A stretch of DNA of 20,896 nt from positions 1-20,896 of the forward strand of contig MKRS01000096.1 of NCBI GenBank assembly GCA_001897035.1, read 5' to 3'. The stretch comes from Bacteroidales bacterium 45-6. GTDB taxonomy: Bacteria; Bacteroidota; Bacteroidia; Bacteroidales; Dysgonomonadaceae. The position numbers were made by a program, and so were the translations under genes. Numbering within the stretch: position 1 is the stretch's first letter; every line of letters begins with the position of its first letter. The notes below the pieces were generated by a model. That model saw only the letters and a program-made list of their open reading frames with translations. It did not search any database and was not told the origin of the DNA. Below are positions 14,713 through 20,896 of this stretch, piece by piece.

Positions 14713-14957
14713 AAAATATAAATTTTGTTTGTTAGTATTTGTTTTAATTCATCCATTGAAGGCACACGTCCCTTAACTACAACCTTTCCATCAATAACCA
14801 AAGCGGGTGTTGTCATGATATTGAATTTCATAATTTCAACGATATCTTCCACTTTAGTAATGGTTGCATCGATATTGTTTTGAGCTACTACTTCGCGAGT
14901 GGCTTTTTCAAGTGATTTACACTTTGGACAGCCCGTTCCTAATACTTGAATGTTCAT
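14709..14957 (-). CDS. Small cytoplasmic thioredoxin (ArsE-position)
   Basis: This is an 82-residue minimal thioredoxin fold, MNIQVLGTGCPKCKSLEK, with Cys10-Pro-Lys-Cys13 and cis-Pro51 (MTTPALVIDGKVV). It is of the redox-active-disulfide / glutaredoxin-like family found beside CcdA-like and ArsP-like permeases. In arsEFG operons ArsE holds this place. It lies 70 bp after arsR-3, with a CCCCT-AGGGG hairpin in between, and overlaps arsF by 4 bp. It may feed electrons to ArsG, or carry As(III) on its cysteines. Confidence 0.86.
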   Translation of the reverse strand: MNIQVLGTGCPKCKSLEKATREVVAQNNIDATITKVEDIVEIMKFNIMTTPALVIDGKVVVKGRVPSMDELKQILTNKIYIL

Positions 14958-14984
14958 GATTTTATTTGTTTTAAGAACCCCTAA

Positions 14985-14996
14985 CCCCTGAAGGGG
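14985..14996. repeat. GC-rich mini-palindrome between arsR-3 and arsE-like gene
   Basis: CCCCTGAAGGGG forms a 5-bp stem with a 2-base turn; a further CCCCT precedes it. It looks like the same class of small palindrome as those at 6359-6411. It could attenuate transcription leaving arsR-3. Confidence 0.45.
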
Positions 14997-15027
14997 GATT
15001 ATGCAAGTTCATTTCTTTAATACTAAG

Positions 15028-15360
15028 TTAGTTGCAACAACTTGTTTTTTCTTTTCTCAATGCAAAGAATGTTTCGAAATATGCTTGGGCTTTTTCCCAA
15101 TTTTCACGGTTGATACAGTATTTTACTTTTGGAGTTTCAATTTCGCCCTGAATGAGACCTGCATCTTTTAATTCTTTCAAATGTTGTGATACAGTAGCTT
15201 TTGCAATTGGTAATTCGTTGTGTATGTCACCGAAATAGCAACTGTCTAGCGACGCTAAATAATGTAGTATTGTGATTCGTGCCGGATGTCCCATTGCTTT
15301 TGCAAATCTGGCAAGTTGCTCGTTGTCAATAGTGTAATCTTTATTTTTGTATTTATCCAT
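15028..15360 (-). CDS. arsR: ArsR/SmtB-family repressor 3
   Basis: This 110-residue winged-helix repressor is clearly different from ArsR-1 and ArsR-2. It shares MGHPARITILHYLA and [17 protein letters not shown] but has IAKA where the others have LSRT just before the recognition helix. Candidate ligands are Cys41, Cys82 and the terminal Cys108-Cys109 pair (TSCCN). It leads the ArsEFG-like operon and has its own operator 26 bp upstream. A second copy of that operator type at 13261-13278 adds the permease to its regulon. The inducer is likely As(III) or a trivalent organoarsenical. Confidence 0.92.
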   Translation of the reverse strand: MDKYKNKDYTIDNEQLARFAKAMGHPARITILHYLASLDSCYFGDIHNELPIAKATVSQHLKELKDAGLIQGEIETPKVKYCINRENWEKAQAYFETFFALRKEKTSCCN

Positions 15361-15385
15361 GATAGAAAGTATCTATTTGTTTGTA

Positions 15386-15422
15386 GTTCGCAAAACTACG
15401 AACAATAAATGAGCTGACCAAA
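15386..15422 (-). promoter_or_regulatory. ArsR-3 operator overlapping its promoter
   Basis: GTTCG-CAAAACTA-CGAAC (15386-15403) sits inside a longer near-perfect repeat from 15380 to 15408. On the coding strand the spacer reads TAGTTTTG, an exact TAnnTTTG -7 box, and TTTG (15419-15422) lies 20 bp upstream as -33 box. The design matches the ArsR-1 operator, with GTTCG replacing the GTCG half-site. It drives arsR-3 and the ArsEFG-like genes. Confidence 0.85.
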
Positions 15423-15479
15423 CAAATTGAAATATATTTGGATATTTAGCTAATTTAAAACTTTGGTGATAGTGGTTTT

Positions 15480-15775
15480 TCAGACTTCTTCTAATTGCAA
15501 ACCGTTTATCAAAAGCAATAAAGCCTTGTTTTTGTCAATCATAGATTGCAATGTTGGACCGAAGAAACTTTGAATTTCCAATGTGGTTTTCTTAGATTTT
15601 AGTTCTGCAATAATGAAATCGGCAATGTCTAATCCATTAGTACGGTCGGTGTCAGTGGCTTCGTCTTCTTTAAAGTTTTTTGTTAATTATCCAGACTTTT
15701 CAATTTATTGTGCACCAAATCAATTGCATCGCTTTGATATTTAATCTGTTTTCCGGTAACAGGGTTGTATTGCAT
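15480..15775 (-). pseudogene. Frameshifted small gene, unknown family
   Basis: An ATG at 15775 opens 30 codons (MQYNPVTGKQIKYQSDAIDL to KSLDN) and stops at 15683. Another frame starts right there and runs to a TGA at 15480 (TKNFKEDEATDTDRTNGLDI to INGLQLEEV). The second part has no start codon near its beginning. The two frames meet within about 8 bases, so one lost base would join them into a protein of about 98 residues. I do not recognise the family. It may belong to the conjugative element and have been broken when the island was acquired; a sequencing error is the alternative. Confidence 0.6.
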
Positions 15776-15913
15776 GATTTTACCTATACGGATTTTTACG
15801 GTAATATATATTTGTCAAAATATAATTTTTTTGGACTTGGTTACTTACTAGTGGAGTAAAATAATGATTTTTTGAAACGTATCTCATATTTGGACTAGTT
15901 TTAGTACTTATCA

Positions 15914-18900
15914 TTAAATACGAACACGAGCCGTTTGATTATTTTTCGAAATGTCAATAGTTTTTTCAGGTTTCACTTCTGTTATAGACAACTTTTGGCT
16001 TGTATCACCTTCATTTGCCGGTACACCTTTTTGAGGTGCTAACGTAAGTTGTATCTTACGTTCCAATGCAGATAATTCGCTTCTCAGATTTTTTAAATCC
16101 TCTTCCTTTCTCCACGTACCGTTTACCACTTCTTTCAAAGTAGGTATGTCTCTTTCCATTGTTACGTTTTGTGCCCTATACTGCTCAATGAGTTTTGGAA
16201 TTCGTTCCAAAGCATTCATAAAGTTCATAGCTGCTGCTTTATGATCACTCATGGCGATCAGCCCGTTGTTATAAGTATATTTAAATGCACCTTCGATAAA
16301 GAAACGGTTTTGCTTTAGCTCTTGTGCATCTTTCTCCATCGTTTCTGTCTTGACAAGAGTTGGAAATCCATATAATTCACCGATAGGCATATATTCTCCA
16401 TTGGTACTGGCATTTATTGCAATCTCTTGCAACTTTGTTCCGACACTTTTTACATCGGTTGCATGTAAACTGTCTAATCTTAATGGATTGAGAATATATC
16501 CGTCTTTATCTGTTTTTATACGGGATTGAAACATCTCGTAATCAGAAGTCATGTGAGCAATGCACTCGTTGTTATGGTCGAGTGTTCGGGTATATTCCTG
16601 TAGTTTCCAAGCTGACCCACTCTTATCCTTATTGAACGACTTGCGCTCACTCTCCAATGCTGCCACTTTCTTCTCCAATCGGGATTTATCCAACAAGTCG
16701 GTGTTGCCCGAGAGGATAGCCATGTATTCTGAGAAATTCATACCACTTTTCTCATCCATTGCTCCTTCGTCGATGGTACGTGCACCCATCGCACCACTTT
16801 TAAGCTGTGAAATGAAAGTTTGTTTGCAATGCAGTAGATTGAATTTATAGCTGTCGAGCGACTTTTCAACAGCATAGATAATCACGTCCACCTGATTATT
16901 GGCGTGTATTTTGGCTACTTCATTTCCTTTTCTGACCGCGCGACCATCCCGCTGTTGCAAGTCAGACGGTCTCCACGGAGTATCAAGATGATGCACCGTA
17001 ACCGCACGTTTTTGAGCGTTCACACCAGTACCAAGCATGGACGTAGAACCAAAGATAACGCGTACTTTTCCATCATTCATGGCATCAATAACCGACTTAC
17101 GGGCTTTATCCGTTTTGCATTCCTGGATAAATCGAATTTCATGTGAAGGAATACCGTAATCCTCAACGAGCTTGCGCTTAATCTCTGAATACACGCTCCA
17201 CGATCCCGGTTGATAGGTGCCCAAATCCGAAAATACAAACTGTGTTCCTTTTTGTGCTTCATACTTGTGGTAGTAAGCTGCAATTGTTTTGGCACAATGA
17301 CTCGCCTTGTTATCCGGGTGATCACTGTATTTTTCAAGGCTAATCATACGCAGATCAAGAGCCATTTTTCGGGCGTAATCAGTTGCAATAAGCATTTTCG
17401 CTTTCTCCTCAGACTCTGATAGTGGCGCACGTCCTAAAATTTCCGCATTACCCGTTTGGGCAAACTCCATTAATTTTTTTATAAACTCTTCCTGTTGGGG
17501 CGTAGGAGGTATATTGTGGAGAATCTCGTTCTTATTTGGACGATCAACTCCAACGTCCTCAGCCGTTCGATAATCTGTGATTTCATTATAAAAGGCTGCT
17601 AGCTCCGGTATTTTGATAAAATAACGAAAACGTTCTTTCTGGATAACCTGATTGGTAACGGAGAATTCAAAATCAGTGGTTTTCTTTGCAAAAATTGCAG
17701 CCCATGCATCAAAGCAATTGATATTCTGCCGCTCCAGTTCCTTTGGTCGAAGGTACTTGAATAGCAAATACAGTTCAGTCAACGAGTTGGAAATAGTTGT
17801 ACCCGAAAGGTACGTTGCCCCCAAATCTTTTCCCGTGTTCTCCTGTATGGTACGTAGAGCGTAAAGCATATTAAGTGCTTTCTGACTACCATCCTGATTG
17901 CCCAATCCGGCTACACGGTCGTGTCGGGTATTGAACATTAGATTTTTAAATTGGTGGCTTTCGTCCACAAACAGATGATCTATCCCCATTTGTTTGAAAT
18001 CTACCACGTCATCCGTACGTGAAGCAATAGAGTGTGCAATAGTTTCCAGTTTGACGGAAAGATTTATCTTTCGTTTTTCCAATCCTTTAAGCATTGCACG
18101 TGATATATCTTTTCCACCATGGCGCAAGACTTCCAGGTTTTCCTCTACTGTATCCAGTTCCGCTTGTAAGATGCGTTGTTGTAACTCCGGTGACTGTGGT
18201 ATTTTGCCGAACTGGTCGTGTGACATAATCACGCAGTCCCAGTCGTTGTTCTTGATATTATTGAAGAATTTTATCCGATTTTGCACGGAAAAATCTTTCT
18301 CGGTGGCATAGAGAATCTTGGCATTCGGATAAGCGGTACGGTAACACTCCGCAATTTCTCCAACATTGGCTTTCAATCCTATAATCATCGGTTTGTGTGC
18401 TAATTTTAAACGGTGCATCTCTTGTGCTGCTATACACATGATAAGCGTTTTACCAGTGCCAACCTCATGGTCGCAAATACCGCCTCCATTCTGTTTTAGC
18501 ATCCATACGCAATCCTTCTGGCTCTTATACACTTCATTGATATTGTACTTCTTTTCCAGAGCCTTTAAATCAATATCAGGAAATGTTTGGTGCGAACCGT
18601 CATAAGAAGGACGCACAAAACAGTTGAACTTTCGGTTGTACATATCTGTCAACCGTCCTTGGAATTCCGGTGATTGTTCCTGTAGCCAATCAGTAAAACC
18701 GTTTCGTATTTCGTCAATCTTACTATTAGCTAACTGTATAGCTTCACTGTCTCTTACCTTAATATCATTACCATGCTCGTCTTTCCCCAGACTTTTTGAA
18801 ATATCAGGAACCGTGTTGAGTAATGCATTTTTCAAAAGGTTGATACCATCATAGGTACGGTAATATCCTTTTATGGCATATTGATCTAAGATTTTGGCGT

Positions 18901-20896
18901 TCTTCATCCCACACTTGATCGAATACTCGTCCATGCTCTCCGAGTAACTGATGCTAATATCTGTATCAAGCAAGAGACTGGCATAAGCCGTGTAAATTCC
19001 TGTCGGTATCCAGCGTTCCCCGAAATTGAAATCCAACTCGTCAAAACTAATCGGACGGGGAATAGCTTCCTTAAGTATATTGAGAGCTTCTTCCTCCCGC
19101 TGACCATGTGGATGGTTATTCATCCATTCTTCAATGTGTTCCGTCTTTTCGACCACATTACCGGCAATAAAACGATCTTGTATTTCGTAGTTGGCGATTA
19201 GTGGGTTAAAGAACATACGTCCTTTCAGTCCGTTTATCAATTCTTCCTGACTATAATCGCAGAGCGTTATCATATAGTCAAGGTTGACTTCCCCGTATTT
19301 ATTGAGTGAAGCGGACAGGGCTTCTTCTGGCATATCGACATGTGTAATCTCATTCAGGGAGAAACTAACTGGATGATCAAAGATATCCGCCTTAATAAAC
19401 TTTCCATTCTCTACACGTTCAAGAGAAAGAATATCACGCCCCGAAGCGTCCATCATGATTAGTTGGATATTCGCTTTGGCGTTCAGGAATCCGTAACGTC
19501 GTATAAATTCATCATAGTAGGTATTTAGTGAAGAACGTTGCAGTTTGTTCTCTTCATGTAGTTCTGCTTCGTAGGCATAAAGACCTTGGTAGCAGTCCCG
19601 GATGGAAATGTAAAGCAGTGCCTTTTCTTTTTGTCCGTTTTGTAAATCCAGTGGATGGAAAGTTGCGCCGTAAGGAGTTATACTTTTTAGATACCCTATC
19701 TGATAATTACTTTCCACAACAAGCGAACCTTCTCGATGGTGCGGCTCCAACTTTTGAGAATATTTTCGGGGCTGTATATCCTCCACTTTTGTGTGCTGTC
19801 CAATCTCTGTCGTTTCTTGTTTTTTAGTCGTAGCGAGCTCAATGGTCTTAACTTCTGAAAGACTCTCAAATAAGGAACGCTGCACCTGAATGTTAGAACT
19901 TGATAGACGTTTGCCACGAGCTTGTTTTCCTAGTGTTTGTGCTATTCGTTTCTCCTCTTCTGAAAAGCCGAACAGGTCATACAGGCTTATTACGGGTGGC
20001 TCTATCTCCGGTCTTTCATCAGCTATCGGCTTTTCGCTGGTCTTTTGTTTGGCATCAGCTAACTTAGCACTTGTGTCTACAGATGGGGTTTTTAGGGTTT
20101 CATTTTTTATTACGTTGGAATCTTTCGCAACAGCTGATTGCTGATCAAAACCCTGATAGCGTGTTCGATCCAAGCGTTGACCAAAATCTTCCGTAAGCAT
20201 GCGCCTTAAATCATCTGCTATACCCGGTACGCCTCCTTCATGGTGGTAAATCATAGCAGGTCTACCATAAGGGTCAGTGCCTAATGTACGTTTGGTGTGG
20301 ATAATATGCTTTTCGTCCTGAAAATACTGATTGGTGGTCGTACCGGATTCAGAGACATACCCTTTCAAAAAAGCCTGCTCTGCCACATTGATTTGTTCTT
20401 TGCCCGAGTGTTTCTGCAAAACAATCAAGTCACTGCCCACTTCCGTGTTGGCAATTTCTGTAAACAGGTTGTTTGGTAGTCGGATGACTGATACGAGGTC
20501 TGAGTTTTCCATCAGGAGTTGCCGCTGTACCTCATATTGTGGTGCATTCATCACGCCTTGCGAGGTAATGAAAGCAACAATACCTCCATCACGCACCGCA
20601 TCTAATCCTTTTGCAAAGAAGTAATTATGGATAGCTTTGGTAGACTGGCGACGTGCAGTATTTTTGCTTCCACTGAATACAGGATCAAATACTGCCACGT
20701 CTCCGAATGGGATATTGGAAGAGACTACATCAAAATAGCCATTAAAAGGTAGTTCAATTTTCTCAAATCCTTCTACCCGTATTTTGTGTTCGGGATAAAG
20801 ATGAGAAAGCAGTTTGCCAGTTAGTAAATCTTTCTCAAAAGCCATTACTTCTGCATGGGGAGTGTGTTGACTAAAGGAAGTAATAAACGCACCTTG
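15914..20896 (-). CDS. DNA methylase-helicase of a conjugative element (N-terminus off the window)
   Basis: The frame stays open to the window end, so the Met at 20845 is internal and at least 1660 residues are seen. The first visible residues, QGAFITSF, fit the glycine-rich AdoMet motif, and NIPFG (44-48 from the Met) is the catalytic (N/D)PP(Y/F)-like motif of N6-adenine methylases. A SNF2-type helicase follows, with HEVGTGKT near 795, DESH near 960 and [12 protein letters not shown] near 1300, then a coiled-coil-rich end. The order recalls phage P1 DarB-like anti-restriction proteins and the very large methylase-helicases of Bacteroidales conjugative transposons. It probably protects transferred DNA. 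This suggests that the ars-hgc cargo is in or beside a mobile element. Confidence 0.88.
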   Translation of the reverse strand, partial: QGAFITSFSQHTPHAEVMAFEKDLLTGKLLSHLYPEHKIRVEGFEKIELPFNGYFDVVSSNIPFGDVAVFDPVFSGSKNTARRQSTKAIHNYFFAKGLDAVRDGGIVAFITSQGVMNAPQYEVQRQLLMENSDLVSVIRLPNNLFTEIANTEVGSDLIVLQKHSGKEQINVAEQAFLKGYVSESGTTTNQYFQDEKHIIHTKRTLGTDPYGRPAMIYHHEGGVPGIADDLRRMLTEDFGQRLDRTRYQGFDQQSAVAKDSNVIKNETLKTPSVDTSAKLADAKQKTSEKPIADERPEIEPPVISLYDLFGFSEEEKRIAQTLGKQARGKRLSSSNIQVQRSLFESLSEVKTIELATTKKQETTEIGQHTKVEDIQPRKYSQKLEPHHREGSLVVESNYQIGYLKSITPYGATFHPLDLQNGQKEKALLYISIRDCYQGLYAYEAELHEENKLQRSSLNTYYDEFIRRYGFLNAKANIQLIMMDASGRDILSLERVENGKFIKADIFDHPVSFSLNEITHVDMPEEALSASLNKYGEVNLDYMITLCDYSQEELINGLKGRMFFNPLIANYEIQDRFIAGNVVEKTEHIEEWMNNHPHGQREEEALNILKEAIPRPISFDELDFNFGERWIPTGIYTAYASLLLDTDISISYSESMDEYSIKCGMKNAKILDQYAIKGYYRTYDGINLLKNALLNTVPDISKSLGKDEHGNDIKVRDSEAIQLANSKIDEIRNGFTDWLQEQSPEFQGRLTDMYNRKFNCFVRPSYDGSHQTFPDIDLKALEKKYNINEVYKSQKDCVWMLKQNGGGICDHEVGTGKTLIMCIAAQEMHRLKLAHKPMIIGLKANVGEIAECYRTAYPNAKILYATEKDFSVQNRIKFFNNIKNNDWDCVIMSHDQFGKIPQSPELQQRILQAELDTVEENLEVLRHGGKDISRAMLKGLEKRKINLSVKLETIAHSIASRTDDVVDFKQMGIDHLFVDESHQFKNLMFNTRHDRVAGLGNQDGSQKALNMLYALRTIQENTGKDLGATYLSGTTISNSLTELYLLFKYLRPKELERQNINCFDAWAAIFAKKTTDFEFSVTNQVIQKERFRYFIKIPELAAFYNEITDYRTAEDVGVDRPNKNEILHNIPPTPQQEEFIKKLMEFAQTGNAEILGRAPLSESEEKAKMLIATDYARKMALDLRMISLEKYSDHPDNKASHCAKTIAAYYHKYEAQKGTQFVFSDLGTYQPGSWSVYSEIKRKLVEDYGIPSHEIRFIQECKTDKARKSVIDAMNDGKVRVIFGSTSMLGTGVNAQKRAVTVHHLDTPWRPSDLQQRDGRAVRKGNEVAKIHANNQVDVIIYAVEKSLDSYKFNLLHCKQTFISQLKSGAMGARTIDEGAMDEKSGMNFSEYMAILSGNTDLLDKSRLEKKVAALESERKSFNKDKSGSAWKLQEYTRTLDHNNECIAHMTSDYEMFQSRIKTDKDGYILNPLRLDSLHATDVKSVGTKLQEIAINASTNGEYMPIGELYGFPTLVKTETMEKDAQELKQNRFFIEGAFKYTYNNGLIAMSDHKAAAMNFMNALERIPKLIEQYRAQNVTMERDIPTLKEVVNGTWRKEEDLKNLRSELSALERKIQLTLAPQKGVPANEGDTSQKLSITEVKPEKTIDISKNNQTARVRI

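Larger units (their letters stand above)
15361..15913. other. 553-bp spacer: operator, gene remnant, AT-rich leader
   Basis: Between arsR-3 and the methylase-helicase there is no intact gene. The left part holds the arsR-3 operator-promoter (15386-15422). The middle holds a frameshifted small gene (15480-15775). The rest (15776-15913) is AT-rich with no clear feature that I can name. This may be the seam between the resistance cargo and the element backbone. Confidence 0.6.

Noticed and set aside
16560..20624. Many plus-strand frames of 60 to 105 codons inside the methylase-helicase and other genes
   Set aside because: They are antisense shadows of long, motif-bearing minus-strand genes, with no start signals or family features.
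15914..20845. Complete gene starting at 20845
   Set aside because: The frame is open to the window end and the upstream residues QGAFITSF look like the methylase AdoMet motif, so the true start is outside.
1..20896. CRISPR array, tRNA, rRNA or complete insertion sequence
   Set aside because: I saw no regularly spaced repeats, no cloverleaf or rRNA sequence, and no transposase with terminal repeats.
1..20896. Classical mer operon (merA, merP, merT, merR)
   Set aside because: No mercuric reductase or MerR-like protein was found; the only mercury genes visible are hgcAB.

Overview
The window looks like an accessory metal(loid)-resistance island from an anaerobic member of the Bacteroidota (Bacteroidales-like). 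The evidence is low GC, ATG starts mostly without Shine-Dalgarno sequences, Bacteroidota-type promoter boxes (TTTG / TAnnTTTG) inside regulator operators, and a giant DNA methylase-helicase of the kind carried by Bacteroidales conjugative elements. Every gene I can support is on the minus strand, so transcription runs from high to low coordinates.

Region 1 (about 4507 to 199) is one long operon. It reads: small membrane protein, ArsR-1, arsenate reductase, YnfA-like membrane protein, second arsenate reductase, hgcA, hgcB, acr3. HgcA (corrinoid protein with the NVWCAAGK cap-helix motif) and HgcB (2x[4Fe-4S] ferredoxin with Cys73 and a terminal Cys pair) are the mercury-methylation pair. Here they sit between arsenate reductase and the Acr3 arsenite pump, apparently under an ArsR-operated promoter.

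Region 2 (about 10057 to 4568) is a second ArsR operon: ArsR-2, a thioredoxin-fold lipoprotein with a Cys-rich tail, a MacB/FtsX-type permease with its ATPase, the ArsD arsenic chaperone and the ArsA ATPase. Its operator core is a 20-bp exact copy of the region 1 operator, so the two operons probably cross-regulate.

Region 3 (about 13278 to 10137) holds a TPFCSCS-motif permease (ArsP/YraQ superfamily), an ECF sigma factor with a Cys/His-rich tail and no visible anti-sigma gene, two Cys-rich DGC-type proteins and a membrane-anchored thioredoxin.

Region 4 (about 15422 to 13300) is the ArsR-3 operon: ArsR-3, a small thioredoxin, an exported ArsF-like protein, an ArsG/CcdA-like membrane protein and a BFD-like [2Fe-2S] protein. 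ArsR-3 has a variant operator (GTTCG-N8-CGAAC) that recurs in front of the region 3 permease.

Region 5 (15361 to 20896) is a 553-bp spacer with a frameshifted gene remnant, then the methylase-helicase, whose N-terminus lies beyond the window. It suggests the island is cargo in, or next to, an integrative conjugative element.

Taken together, arsenate would be reduced (two ArsC), arsenite exported (Acr3, possibly helped by ArsDA and the ABC system), and organoarsenicals handled by the ArsEFG-like and ArsP-like modules. HgcAB adds Hg(II) methylation, or its still unknown native function, to the same regulon.
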